Shown here: in pieces, positions 27,814 through 36,853 of the stretch
How the letters are laid out: the number at the start of each line of letters is the position of its first letter
How positions within the stretch are numbered: the first letter of the stretch is position 1
Assembly: GCA_005223085.1 (NCBI GenBank)
Contig: NJBP01000009.1
Coordinates: 1 to 45,765 of the forward strand
Reading direction: 5' to 3'
DNA: 45,765 bases
Source of the DNA: Candidatus Aerophobetes bacterium Ae_b3b
Lineage (GTDB): Bacteria > Aerophobota > Aerophobia > Aerophobales > AE-B3A
Made by a program: the position numbers and the translations under genes
The notes under the pieces: model-generated
Database searches by the model: none
Told to the model about the DNA's origin: nothing
Seen by the model: the letters and a program-made list of their open reading frames with translations, nothing else

Positions 27814-29016
27814 TTGAGGGATGACGTACTGGTGGGATTGGACATTGGGACAACCAAAATCTGTGTTCTTATTGCCAAAACGGAAAAGGAGAGAGATTTT
27901 GAACTTATAGGAATTGGAATAGATCCCTCTGAAGGTCTAAATAAGGGGGTAATTACAGATATTGAGAAGGCATCTCGGGTGGTCAGAAAAGCTTTAAACA
28001 AGGCCGAGTTTGATGCCGGTCTGAAGGTAAGACAAAGTTGGGTTAGCATTGCCGGTGATCACATTCAAGCTCAAGATAGTCATGGATTGGTTAAAATAGA
28101 AAAAGGGGATAGGATAATTACTGTCAAGGATGTAGAAAAAGTACTAGAGGATGCTTCTCATCTAGTTCTTTCTCCCGATAGAGAAATTATTCATGTTCTA
28201 CCTCAGGAATTCCTCGTGGATGAGCAAAGCCGAGTAAAAAAACCCATTGGAATTAGCGCCGCCACTCTAGGAGTAAGAGCACATATCATTACCGCTGCCT
28301 CTACCTGTCGACAGAATATTGAGAATGGTGTTCTGCAAGCAGGGTATGAGTGTGAGGGAATGGTTCTTCAATCCTTAGCCTCAGCTATGGCTACTCTTTT
28401 TCCTGAGGAGGAGGATTTGGGAGTAGCTCTTCTTGATATTGGTGGAGGAACTACTGATCTAGCTATTTTTCTCAGAGAAGGGATGAGATACACGACGGTG
28501 CTGGGAGTAGGAGGTAATCATATTACCAATGATATCGCCGTGGGTTTTCATACTACAAGAGCAAAAGCTGAGGACATCAAGGTCAGGTATGGATCAGCTT
28601 CTCTGAGCTGCCTTGATACGGATGAGAAGATCGAAGTAGAAAGGGTAGCTGGAAGGGAGACATATATAGCCAGTGGAGAGGAGTTGGTTGAGGTGATCCA
28701 ACCACGGGTTGAGGAAATGTTCGAGCTGGTGGATAGGGAACTGAAAAAAAGCGGGTATAAGGATTTAATAACAGCTGGAGTTGTGCTTACAGGAGGATGT
28801 TCCCTATTAAGAGGAATCAAAGAAGTCTCTGAAAAAAAGTTAGGGCTACCTACAAGAATCGGTTATACCCGTATAAAGGAGCCGAAGGAGTTCACCAGCC
28901 CCATATACGCTACGGCTGTCGGTCTAATTCTTTATGGGATAAAAAAAAGAGAAGAGTCTGTTTCCAAGGACAAATTGGGAGTAAGAATTAAGGAGTGGTT
29001 GAAGGAGTTTTTCTAA
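27814..29016 (+). CDS. ftsA: Cell division protein FtsA
   Basis: Actin-like protein tethering FtsZ to the membrane. Phosphate-binding loop LDIGTTKICVLIAK, the SHS2/1C insertion (about residues 85-165), second phosphate segment LLDIGGGTTDLAIF, adenosine motif LTGGCSLLRGI, and a C-terminal amphipathic helix GVRIKEWLKEFF for membrane attachment. TTG start preceded by GCGGGGG. FtsZ, normally next, is not in the window; pdxA follows after one base. Confidence 0.96.
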   Translation: MRDDVLVGLDIGTTKICVLIAKTEKERDFELIGIGIDPSEGLNKGVITDIEKASRVVRKALNKAEFDAGLKVRQSWVSIAGDHIQAQDSHGLVKIEKGDRIITVKDVEKVLEDASHLVLSPDREIIHVLPQEFLVDEQSRVKKPIGISAATLGVRAHIITAASTCRQNIENGVLQAGYECEGMVLQSLASAMATLFPEEEDLGVALLDIGGGTTDLAIFLREGMRYTTVLGVGGNHITNDIAVGFHTTRAKAEDIKVRYGSASLSCLDTDEKIEVERVAGRETYIASGEELVEVIQPRVEEMFELVDRELKKSGYKDLITAGVVLTGGCSLLRGIKEVSEKKLGLPTRIGYTRIKEPKEFTSPIYATAVGLILYGIKKREESVSKDKLGVRIKEWLKEFF

Positions 29017-29017
29017 A

Positions 29018-30025
29018 GTGATTTCTGGTAAGCCAATAGTGGGCATCACCATGGGTGATGCTGCCGGGATAGGACCTGAGATCATTGCCATGGCTCTTTC
29101 TTTTCCTGAAGTGCACCAGCTATGCAGGCCTCTGGTTATTGGAGATGCTGCTACCATCCGAGACGCCCTTAAGACTATGACTACAGAGATTAAGGTTGAG
29201 GAGATAAAAAGAGTAGATAATGCCAAATTTAACCAGGGAGTCATTGAAGTTCTTGACTTACATAATATTGATCCTCGGGTTCTGCTTAAGGGTCGAGTGG
29301 TTCCTATGTTAGGTAAAGCAGCTTTTGAGTATTTACAGCGGGCCACTGATCTAGCATTATCGGGTAAAATCCAGGCCATAGTAACTGCTCCTCTGAACAA
29401 AGAGTCTCTTAATAAGGCAGGATACCATTATTCTGGTCACACGGAAATTCTTGCTGAACTCTGCGGGGGAAAAGAGGTCTGTATGATGCTGATAGCAGGA
29501 AATCTGAGGGTGGCCCATATTAGTGGACATCTTCCTTTGACCGAGGCTTGCCGAGCGGTAAACAAGGAAAGGATTCTTACCGTCATTAAATTAAGTTTTG
29601 AAGTTATCAAGAAATTGGGTATACCCGAGCCACGCATAGCCGTGGCAGGCCTCAATCCCCATGCAGGAGAGATGGGTTTATTTGGTAGAGAGGAGATCGC
29701 CGAGATTTCACCTGCTGTTAAAGAGGCTCGTTCGCAGGGGATGAATGTAGCCGGACCAATACCCCCGGATACCGTTTTTTATCGGGCTAAAGGGGGAGAA
29801 TTTGATCTTGTCATTGCCATGTATCACGACCAGGGACATATTCCTCTCAAGCTGTGGGATTTTTTGGGGGGAGTAAGTATTACCCTGGGACTTCCTCTGA
29901 TCCGTACCTCTGTTGACCATGGCACTGCTTTTGACCGCGCTGGCAGAGGAACTGCTTCTCCAAAGAGCTTAATCGCAGCTATTGGGTTAGCCACTCAGTT
30001 GATTAACCAGGAAAAGGAGACCTAG
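29018..30025 (+). CDS. pdxA: 4-hydroxythreonine-4-phosphate dehydrogenase PdxA
   Basis: Oxidises 4-phosphohydroxy-L-threonine in vitamin B6 synthesis; some paralogs (PdxA2) act in sugar-acid breakdown. It has GITMGDAAGIGPEI at the start, metal-binding histidines in YSGHTEILAELCG and MYHDQGHIPLK, and SVDHGTAFDRAGRGTA near the end. GTG start one base after ftsA with AAGGAG upstream; 335 residues, standard. No other B6 gene is nearby. Confidence 0.94.
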   Translation: MISGKPIVGITMGDAAGIGPEIIAMALSFPEVHQLCRPLVIGDAATIRDALKTMTTEIKVEEIKRVDNAKFNQGVIEVLDLHNIDPRVLLKGRVVPMLGKAAFEYLQRATDLALSGKIQAIVTAPLNKESLNKAGYHYSGHTEILAELCGGKEVCMMLIAGNLRVAHISGHLPLTEACRAVNKERILTVIKLSFEVIKKLGIPEPRIAVAGLNPHAGEMGLFGREEIAEISPAVKEARSQGMNVAGPIPPDTVFYRAKGGEFDLVIAMYHDQGHIPLKLWDFLGGVSITLGLPLIRTSVDHGTAFDRAGRGTASPKSLIAAIGLATQLINQEKET

Positions 30026-30072
30026 CGCACCAGGGAAAGTTCTGAAATTTTCTTTAAAGGAGATACTTAAGG

Positions 30073-31329
30073 ATGATGAATGACATTAAGGATATAGGGA
30101 TAGCTCCAGAAGGAAAGAGTCGCATCGAATGGGCGGATTCGATGATGCCGGTTTTAAGATTAATTAGAGAAAGATTTTCTCGGGAAAAGCCCTTGGAGGG
30201 GACAAGAATTGCTGCTTGTCTGCACGTTACCTCTGAAACTGCTAACCTGATGAGGACATTGAGAGATGGGGGAGGTCTGGTTCGTTTGTGTGCTTCCAAT
30301 CCTTTATCAACTCAGGATGAAGTTGCTGCATCGCTAGTGAAAGACCACGGGATCGAGGTTTTTGCTATTAAAAATGAGGATCGAGAAACTTATTATAAGC
30401 ATATTCGTGCTGCTTTGGAAATAAATCCTCATATTACTATGGATGATGGAGCAGACTTAGTCTCTACTATTCATACTGAGATCTTGGATTTAGCTTCGGG
30501 AATCTATGGAGGAACCGAGGAGACTACTACGGGGGTAATTCGTTTAAGAAGTATGGCTAAGGAGGGTGCTCTAAAATACCCTATCATCGCTGTGAACGAT
30601 GCCAATACTAAACATCTTTTTGATAATCGTTATGGGACCGGTCAATCTACTATTGATGGAATTTTACGAGCCACTAATGTTCTCTTAGCGGGTTCTGTCT
30701 TCGTGGTCTGTGGTTATGGCTGGTGCGGGCGTGGTATAGCCATGCGGGCTAGAGGAATGGGGGCTAAGATTATTGTCTGCGAGGTGGATCCATTGAAAGC
30801 CCTGGAAGCTACTATGGATGGCTATTCAGTGATGCCCTTATTAGAGGCGAGCTGCCAGGGAGATATTTTTGTCACCAGTACCGGGAATAAGAATGTTATC
30901 GGAAAATCCCACTTTGAAAAGATGAAAGATGGCGTGATAGTGGCTAATGCTGGCCACTTCAACGTAGAGATTAATCTAGAAGATCTAGAAAAGTTAGCCG
31001 GGCAAAAAAGAACAACAAGAAAAGATATTAGGGAATTTAAATTAAAGGGAGGTAAAAGAATTAATTTGCTAGGGGAGGGTAGGTTGGTTAATCTTGCTTG
31101 TGCCGAAGGGCATCCTTCCCTGGTAATGGATATGAGTTTTGCCAACCAGGCTCTTTGCTGTGAGTATCTGGTTAGTAAAAGAAAAGAATTGGAGAAAAGA
31201 GTCTATGAAGTTCCCAAAGCCATCGATGCCAATATTGCCAGGCTAAAATTAAGCAGCATGGGGATTAAGATCGACGGCTTAAGTGAAGAACAAAGAGAAT
31301 ATCTTTCCTCCTGGAGGACAGGGACTTAA
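30073..31329 (+). CDS. ahcY: Adenosylhomocysteinase
   Basis: Hydrolyses S-adenosylhomocysteine to adenosine and homocysteine, relieving inhibition of methyltransferases. Substrate site residues in [25 protein letters not shown], and [21 protein letters not shown] site [19 protein letters not shown]-terminal [11 protein letters not shown]. 418 residues, like archaeal and thermophile forms that lack the eukaryotic insertion. AAAGGAG is 10 bases upstream of the ATG; a second in-frame ATG follows at once. Confidence 0.96.
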   Translation: MMNDIKDIGIAPEGKSRIEWADSMMPVLRLIRERFSREKPLEGTRIAACLHVTSETANLMRTLRDGGGLVRLCASNPLSTQDEVAASLVKDHGIEVFAIKNEDRETYYKHIRAALEINPHITMDDGADLVSTIHTEILDLASGIYGGTEETTTGVIRLRSMAKEGALKYPIIAVNDANTKHLFDNRYGTGQSTIDGILRATNVLLAGSVFVVCGYGWCGRGIAMRARGMGAKIIVCEVDPLKALEATMDGYSVMPLLEASCQGDIFVTSTGNKNVIGKSHFEKMKDGVIVANAGHFNVEINLEDLEKLAGQKRTTRKDIREFKLKGGKRINLLGEGRLVNLACAEGHPSLVMDMSFANQALCCEYLVSKRKELEKRVYEVPKAIDANIARLKLSSMGIKIDGLSEEQREYLSSWRTGT

Positions 31330-31340
31330 GGAGCTTAAAA

Positions 31341-31682
31341 ATGATAGCCATATTAGAAACGGGTGGAAAACAGTACGAAGTTAGTCCGGGTTCCTTGATA
31401 AGGGTTGAAAAACTAGCCGCAAAAAAAGGAGAAAAAGTAGTTTTAGATAAGGTATTGCTGATAAAGAAGGATGGGGAAAGTTTCATTGGTAGTCCCTGGT
31501 TAGCAGGGGCCAAAGTAGTGGCTGAGGTTACCAAGCAGGATCGGGATCGAAAAATCATAGTTTACAAATTTAAGCGGCGTAAGAGTTATCATCGGAAATA
31601 TGGTCATCGCCAACCCTTCACCGAGCTAGAGATAAAGGAAATCCAGTTTAAAAAAATCCCCGCGTCGAAGATCAAAAAGTAA
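31341..31682 (+). CDS. rplU: 50S ribosomal protein L21
   Basis: Early-assembly 23S rRNA-binding protein. Family start AILETGGKQYEVSPGSLIRVEKL and the C-terminal RNA-binding KFKRRKSYHRKYGHRQPFTELEI are clear. 113 residues with a lysine-rich tail. TAAGGAGC is upstream of the ATG. In most bacteria rpmA (L27) and obg follow; here a tRNA-Ser gene and mobile-element debris follow instead. Confidence 0.96.
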   Translation: MIAILETGGKQYEVSPGSLIRVEKLAAKKGEKVVLDKVLLIKKDGESFIGSPWLAGAKVVAEVTKQDRDRKIIVYKFKRRKSYHRKYGHRQPFTELEIKEIQFKKIPASKIKK

Positions 31683-31791
31683 AGATCAAAATGAGTAGTT
31701 AGACATCGGTGATCAGGATTCAGCGCATTGCAGGGCAGTAAGCGCTTCTCTGTGTTTAACTTATTTTTGATCTTTGAATTCCGCCTTTTTG

Positions 31792-31885
<94 letters not shown>

Positions 31886-31888
31886 TTT

Positions 31889-32206
31889 TTAATGAACCAT
31901 TCCCTCGTATTTAGCCTGCCCCTTTTTGTTCAGCTTTAACTCACCCACCGGCTCAGTCCGGTATCCATATACATTTTCACCGGTACTGAACCCCCTTAGC
32001 TTCTGCCCCTCTAAGCCACGCATCGTCTTTTTCCTAAGGTCATCAAGATAGAGTTCATTTATAAATCCTCGTATATGAATACCTAATTTGGAATTCTCAT
32101 CGCCAGTCACGATGCCATCGGAAACGGAGATGAGTTTAACCTGATGATAGTCGAATTTGAGGACTAAGGTGAGCATTTGATGATTACTTCTTGAGAAACG
32201 AGAGGC
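31889..32206 (-). pseudogene. Serine site-specific recombinase fragment
   Basis: On the minus strand about 105 residues match the resolvase catalytic domain from ASRFSRSNHQ, through KLISVSDGIVTGDENSKLG, GFINELYLDDLRKKTMRGLEGQ, to GFSTGENVYGYR, which begins the recombinase domain. The N-terminal part with the nucleophilic serine and the long DNA-binding C-terminus are missing. The open frame continues upstream to 32320, but that part is antisense to an istB fragment and is not recombinase sequence. A stop (TAA) ends it beside the tRNA-Ser gene. Remnant of an integrated element. Confidence 0.85.
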
Positions 32207-32411
32207 CAATCTGTTTTTCAACCTGATTAGTGAGATGTATGAAAAATTATCCATTATCATTACTTCCAACAAAAGCTTTGACAATTGGGCTGAGATGATG
32301 GGCGACAGTGTCATGACCACGGCTTTATTGGACAGATTATTACATCACGCCAGAATTTTCAATCTGGATGGAGAATCCTACAGAATAAAAAATCAAAAAA
32401 AGGAGGTATGA
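32184..32411 (+). pseudogene. istB fragment (IS21-family ATPase C-terminus)
   Basis: About 75 residues open from a stop at 32181: EANLFFNLISEMYEKLS, IIITSNKSFDNWAEMMGD, TTALLDRLLHHARIF, LDGESYRIKNQKKEV. This is the end of IstB, the helper ATPase of IS21 transposition. Walker A and B regions and istA are missing. The junction with the oppositely oriented recombinase fragment is near 32200. Confidence 0.85.
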
Positions 32412-32555
32412 TCATTTCTAACTTCTTGAGAAATGGGAAATCTGTTTACCGGGAAGGTGGGAAAACTACTTACCAGACTACTGGGAAATTACCTTACCGA
32501 AGCACTGGGAAAAGTACTTGACATTTACAATAGTATATCAAATTTCATGCAGGAG

Positions 32556-32605
32556 TGACACCTTCACTTTGCAATATTATGACATTATCACTTTGCAACG
32601 ACACA
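32556..32605. repeat. IS21-like terminal repeats
   Basis: Two direct copies of TGACA-N4-TCACTTTGCAA (32556-32574 and 32580-32598), 24 bases apart, ending in CGACACA. Read from the outside (minus strand) this gives TGTGTCGTTGCAAAGTGATA, the layout of multiple transposase sites at IS21-family ends. It lies on the correct side of the istB fragment and marks the right end of the former insertion. Confidence 0.7.
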
Positions 32606-32631
32606 TTCAATTCGGGGGGGAGGGAGGGGGG

Positions 32632-32669
32632 TTGACAAAAATGATTTTAATGGTATACTAAGGTATACT
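32632..32669 (+). promoter_or_regulatory. Promoter and likely operator of the GntR gene
   Basis: TTGACA (32632-32637), 16-base spacer, TATACT (32654-32659). Two copies of GGTATACT, each with the palindrome GTATAC, occur at 32652-32659 and 32662-32669, one helical turn apart and overlapping the -10 box. This is a natural place for the GntR protein encoded 40 bases on to repress itself. Confidence 0.6.
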
Positions 32670-32708
32670 GATACATATATTTACATACATGCACGTGGGG
32701 AGAAAAAA

Positions 32709-33506
32709 ATGTCTCTAGTGCGCACATCCTTTATCCCCTTATATCATCAACTTATCGAGAAACTGAGGCAGAAAATAGAAAGTAGAGAATGGCTTCCTTA
32801 TTCTCTTATCCCCTCTGAAAGACAGTTATCCGAGAAATATCAGGTAAGTCGAGATACCTTAAGGAAGGCGCTCTCAAAACTAAAAGAAGAGGGGCTTCTA
32901 TATCGAAAGCGAGGGAAAGGGACCTTTGTCGCTGGGCCCAGGCTAACCTTTCATAAATTTGATGCCATCGCCAAAGATTTACAAGAACAAGGATTAGATT
33001 CCTCCTTTCGGGTCTTGCAGAATGAGAAAACCATGTCTGATTATTATGTAAGAACTATTTTGCAGCTTGCGGAAGGAGAAATGGTTCATAAGGTAATGCG
33101 GTTATTGCTCGCCGACGGAAGACCTATAGCGCTGGCTGCAGACTATTTCGGAGAGAAGACGGTTCCCGGCTTAGACGAAGAAGAGCTGGAAAAAGTCGCT
33201 CTTTGGGATACTCTAGTTAGAAAATATAACATACACATCACCAGAGTAGAGGAAACGTTTGCCCCTGTGCTCGCAGACGAATTTGAGGCTAAACAACTGG
33301 ATATTCCTTGTAACTCTCCTGTCTTTCTGGTGAGAAGAATTAATTACAGTGAGCGAATTCCTTTTGAATTCGGTGAAACGGTAGTGCGGGGAGACAAATG
33401 CTGTTATTCGGTTGAGCTTTCCTATGAAGGAATGGAAACTCGGTTGCCTCAGGGACATTTTACGCTTTATGTAAGGTCTTTGCAAGATAGATCCACCAGT
33501 AGCTAG
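32709..33506 (+). CDS. GntR-family (HutC/UTRA) transcriptional regulator
   Basis: The N-terminal winged helix (residues 8-77) shows IPLYHQLIEKLRQKIES, LIPSERQLSEKYQVSRDTLR and GLLYRKRGKGTFVAG; the C-terminal UTRA ligand domain (about 95-240) has IALAADYFGEK, LDIPCNSPVFLVRRI and FEFGETVVRGDKCCYSVEL. UTRA regulators usually bind sugars, sugar phosphates or related small molecules. 265 residues. The sequence ATGCACGTGGGGAGAAAAAAATG gives a GGGGAGA ribosome site. It heads the catabolic-looking island and is its likely local regulator. Confidence 0.92.
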   Translation: MSLVRTSFIPLYHQLIEKLRQKIESREWLPYSLIPSERQLSEKYQVSRDTLRKALSKLKEEGLLYRKRGKGTFVAGPRLTFHKFDAIAKDLQEQGLDSSFRVLQNEKTMSDYYVRTILQLAEGEMVHKVMRLLLADGRPIALAADYFGEKTVPGLDEEELEKVALWDTLVRKYNIHITRVEETFAPVLADEFEAKQLDIPCNSPVFLVRRINYSERIPFEFGETVVRGDKCCYSVELSYEGMETRLPQGHFTLYVRSLQDRSTSS

Positions 33507-33848
33507 AAAATATGCTCACATAAAGACGATTGACAATTCTCACTTTCGTTGTGTGATATGTGGATATGGGCACTGTGCTTCGCGAAAAACCTCAGAACTA
33601 GTTGAAGTTAAAGTAAGTTTTTAAGAATGAAATCATTAGAGAACGAACGATGAATCATGCAAATATAGGAGCTTTTTGCCCATGTGTTTTTCTTAATACT
33701 GGTAAAAAACTAAGAAACATATCTTCAGAAATTGAAAAAAGCCCTAGAAGGAAAGATAGAATACTGCAGTAAGGATGATGTTTGTCAAGTGATGTTGTCT
33801 TAACTTGCAGTTCTCTTCGTAGATGATCAGAAATTCGGAGGTCTATGT
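33507..33848 (+). promoter_or_regulatory. 342-base intergenic region, possible promoter for the island
   Basis: No gene seen. TTGACA at 33530-33535 is followed by TGATAT at 33554-33559 (18-base spacer), a weak promoter match. No GTATAC copies like those ahead of the GntR gene are present. The remainder is AT-rich without clear hairpins. Confidence 0.3.
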
Positions 33849-35327
33849 GTGGCGAAAATAGTAGTTTTAGGTTTGGACGGATTTAATCCTGAGTTTGTTA
33901 GACAGTGGTCCAATGAACTGCCTAACTTGATGAAGATGCAAAAGGAGGGAATATGGGGAAGTCTGGAAAGTATAGTTCCTGTTACTATTCCTCAGGCATG
34001 GATATGTGCTCAGTGTGGTCGGGGCCCTGGATCCCACGGTATCTGGGATTTTACCTATAGGAACGAGTTCTCTTATAGTGAGACAAAAGTGGTTAGTTCT
34101 GAGATTACAAGGAGAGTCGATCTATTACAAGCAATTCTTCCCAAGATGGGACAGAGAGTGGGGATAATTAGTGTACCGGTTACCTGGCCATCTCCAAAGA
34201 TTCCGGCAGGTTACGCTATATCTGGTCTTATGACCCTAAGCCTGGATCGTGGCTTTACTTCTCCTGATAGCCTCAAAGATGAGGTCTATAAGTTGGTTGG
34301 GGATTATATTATAGATGTAACCGAGGCCGATATGGATTGCAGCAAAATAGATAAGAGTCATGTGCTCAAAAATATTTATGATATGGATTCACAGCGTTTC
34401 ATATTAACAAAATATTTTATCAATGAAAAGAATTGTGACTATGTTATGACAGTTGTAATGGGAAGTAATTGTATACTAAATCTTTTATATCGTTGTTTTG
34501 ATTCAAAGGGCAAGTATTACGATTCTGATCCTTGTTATAAAGATATTTTACATGATTACTATGTCTGGATTGATAAAAATGTAGGAGAACTTGGTAAGAG
34601 TTTACCTAGGGATGTGGTATTATTCATTCATAGTGGCTATAGCATTCAAAAACTTGATGGACGGATTAATCTTAATGAATGGTTAATCAAAGAGGGATAT
34701 ATGACTCTTCTTGAGTATCCGATGAAGCTGACTTCACTCAAAGATGTTAAAGTGGACTGGTCTAAGACAGAATGCTGGAGTACAGGTTACGGTGGTAAAT
34801 TATATCTCAATATGAAGGGAAGAGAACCGAAAGGAATTGTTGACCCCAAGAGTTACGATGAGCTGTTGGATGAATTGGCTGCTAAGCTGAAAGATATCCC
34901 TGATAAACTTGGAAATCATTTGAACACTCAGATTTGGAAACGAGATGATATATATTTTGATTCGTACGCAAAATATGGTCCAGACTTGTTTGTGAACTTT
35001 AGTGAAGGTCAGTTAGGTACCAGTGAGTTGTTAGGCCATGGCCGGGAAAAGATATACTCATTTGATACAGCAAAAGACTCCGATGATGTAGCACGTGGTC
35101 TATCTGGGTACTTTGTTATAAGCGGACCGGATATACCAGCGGAGGGAGAGCTTAAAGAAGTATCATTACTTAATGTTGCTCCAACGGTTCTAGATATTCT
35201 TGATTTACCAATTCCTAAGAATATGGAGAAACCATCCGTTCTATCTATGGTAAAAAAGGGGGAGGCAACATATTCTAAAGAGTCTGAGAGAGCTGTTCGT
35301 TCTCGGCTTGAATCATTAGGCTATTGA
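33849..35327 (+). CDS. Alkaline-phosphatase-superfamily (type I phosphodiesterase-like) protein, probably catalytically altered
   Basis: The 492-residue protein follows the plan of bacterial type I phosphodiesterase/nucleotide pyrophosphatase-like proteins: IVVLGLDGFNPEFV (D10), the nucleophile region VPVTIPQAW (T46) and GSHGIWDFTYR, then GRINLNEWLIKEGYM and the C-terminal VAPTVLDILDLPIP. Positions that normally hold metal ligands are changed: TATDRVQH-type reads GSNCILN (N207, N211), SDHG reads IHSG (H261, S262), and the late SHRxxG histidine is lost. I infer a non-catalytic or repurposed member. GTG start with GGAGG 7 bases upstream; no signal peptide. A cytoplasmic partner of the neighbouring genes is possible. 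Confidence 0.8.
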   Translation: MAKIVVLGLDGFNPEFVRQWSNELPNLMKMQKEGIWGSLESIVPVTIPQAWICAQCGRGPGSHGIWDFTYRNEFSYSETKVVSSEITRRVDLLQAILPKMGQRVGIISVPVTWPSPKIPAGYAISGLMTLSLDRGFTSPDSLKDEVYKLVGDYIIDVTEADMDCSKIDKSHVLKNIYDMDSQRFILTKYFINEKNCDYVMTVVMGSNCILNLLYRCFDSKGKYYDSDPCYKDILHDYYVWIDKNVGELGKSLPRDVVLFIHSGYSIQKLDGRINLNEWLIKEGYMTLLEYPMKLTSLKDVKVDWSKTECWSTGYGGKLYLNMKGREPKGIVDPKSYDELLDELAAKLKDIPDKLGNHLNTQIWKRDDIYFDSYAKYGPDLFVNFSEGQLGTSELLGHGREKIYSFDTAKDSDDVARGLSGYFVISGPDIPAEGELKEVSLLNVAPTVLDILDLPIPKNMEKPSVLSMVKKGEATYSKESERAVRSRLESLGY

Positions 35328-35653
35328 GCGTTGATAGTAGGGGAAAATAGACAATTGTTTTTTTCTCCTTGAAGAAGCTTCCTGAGATGGAGGTAGAACG
35401 CCTCAATAGCAAATGCCAAAGTTATGCCTGGTCTTTGTGGCTCTTAGTATGAAGTGAGGGAAGGGTTTTAATCTGGAAGGATACCGCTCAGAGGCCTAAG
35501 AACGAGCGGCAAACGCTGTGAGAAATTGTATAGGCCAATCTAGCTTAGGATAAGAAAAAGTTACCCAGGAAGTGTTAAATGAGTCTTCTCTATTCTCAAG
35601 ATTCTTTCGCAAAGCCGAAGTAATCTAATGTATTTATGAAAGGAGAAAATCTA
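35328..35653. other. Intergenic region with no recognised gene
   Basis: 326 bases between the AlkP-fold gene and the first propeller gene. Short open stretches exist (for example near 35386-35450 and 35475-35520), but they lack start sites and resemble no family convincingly. No clear promoter or terminator; a T7 run at 35358-35364 has no stem in front. The region may be decayed sequence. Confidence 0.3.
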
Positions 35654-36823
35654 ATGGGTATTGCACGGACAACTTTGAAAGGTGTCACCCATTATGTTCC
35701 CTCAAGGGCATATAGCGGGTATACTTTATTTAGTCCTATGTTTGGTAAGGATGTATGGCTAGTTGATATGCAAGGTAGAATTGTACATCGCTGGAGGACA
35801 GAACCATATAAACCGAATTTTGCGCGGTTTCTTGCCAATGGTAATCTCCTTTATCAAGGTGTTAAATCGGGGGGTATAATGGGACCAGGGCTTGCCTACC
35901 TCTTTGGTGAGCATTATGAGCAAACCGAAGAAGACAGAGGTGTGTGTTTGATAGAGGTAGATTGGGATAATAACCTGGTATTGAAGTACGAAGAACCACA
36001 ATTTAATCACGACTTTTATCGTATGAAAAACGGAAACACTATGCTTATCAAATATGTAGATGTGCCCGATGACATAAAAAATAAGGTCAAGGGTGGTATC
36101 CCAGGTACAGAGCAAAATGGGATTATGTGGGCTGACGCCCTTAACGAGGTCACCCCCGATGGTGAAGTAGTGTGGGAGTGGCTGGCATATGAGCACCTAG
36201 ACCCGGAGATGGATGTTATTTGTCCTCTAGAGTATCGGGGTGAGTGGACTCACATGAATACGTGCAGTGTTCTACCAGATGGTAATATACTAGGCTCATT
36301 TCGTCAGACTAATACTATCTGTATTATTGATAAGGCTACCGGAAATATCATCTGGCGGTGGGGTCGTGACGAATTAGGCCACCAGCATGAGCCCACCATG
36401 TTGGACAATGGAAATATCCTAGTCTTTGATAATGGACCACACCGTTTCTTATCACAAGACTTAGATTATTATTCTAGAGTACTGGAGGTCAATCCAGCTA
36501 CTAATAAAATTGAGTGGGAATACAAGGATGATCCTCCGTCCGAGTTTTATGCCTTTGGTATGGGAGGAGCTCAGCGATTACCAAATGAAAATACTCTTAT
36601 ATGTGAAACTCATGGAGGCCGCATTTTCGAGGTTACTCGTGATAGAGAGATAATTTGGGAATATGTTAGTCCTTTCTATGGTCCCTTTTTGACTTACGGT
36701 CAGGCTAACCTAATCTATCGAGCCTACCGCTATGGACATGAATATCAGGGATTAAAAGGAAAGAACTTAGATCCTAATAATTTTAGGTGGCTAAACGCAG
36801 TATATGGACCTGGCGCTAAGTAA
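35654..36823 (+). CDS. Arylsulfotransferase (ASST)-type beta-propeller protein, paralog 1
   Basis: ASST enzymes move sulfate between phenolic compounds; many family members have no known substrate. The 389-residue protein has repeated blade ends: FLANGNLLY, MKNGNTM, LPDGNIL, LDNGNIL and LPNENTL, each followed by a strand, and between them VVWEWLAYEH, IIWRWGRDELGHQHEP, KIEWEYKDDP and IIWEYVSP. Candidate active-site residues are H119 (FNHDF), H200 (WTHMN), H243/H245 (GHQHEP) and R308. No signal peptide, unlike periplasmic ASSTs. ATG 35654 is preferred to 35636 because AAAGGAG lies between them and paralog 2 begins at the same residue (MGIAR). Confidence 0.8.
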   Translation: MGIARTTLKGVTHYVPSRAYSGYTLFSPMFGKDVWLVDMQGRIVHRWRTEPYKPNFARFLANGNLLYQGVKSGGIMGPGLAYLFGEHYEQTEEDRGVCLIEVDWDNNLVLKYEEPQFNHDFYRMKNGNTMLIKYVDVPDDIKNKVKGGIPGTEQNGIMWADALNEVTPDGEVVWEWLAYEHLDPEMDVICPLEYRGEWTHMNTCSVLPDGNILGSFRQTNTICIIDKATGNIIWRWGRDELGHQHEPTMLDNGNILVFDNGPHRFLSQDLDYYSRVLEVNPATNKIEWEYKDDPPSEFYAFGMGGAQRLPNENTLICETHGGRIFEVTRDREIIWEYVSPFYGPFLTYGQANLIYRAYRYGHEYQGLKGKNLDPNNFRWLNAVYGPGAK

Positions 36824-36853
36824 ATATTTTCAGTACCGCAAGGAGGAAATCCA

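Noticed and set aside
31681-31775. 11-base inverted repeat (AAAGATCAAAA / TTTTGATCTTT) between rplU and the tRNA gene as a terminator
   Set aside because: The arms are AT-rich, 73 bases apart and not followed by a T-run; it seems too weak and may be chance.
31889-32320. 143-residue minus-strand frame as an intact recombinase gene
   Set aside because: Only the part up to about 32206 matches a serine recombinase; the upstream codons are antisense to an istB fragment, and the catalytic serine region and C-terminus are missing.
35386-35560. Transposase remnant in the gap before the propeller genes
   Set aside because: Translated pieces such as WKDTAQRPKNERQTL vaguely suggest a transposase, but no family motif could be placed and stops interrupt it.
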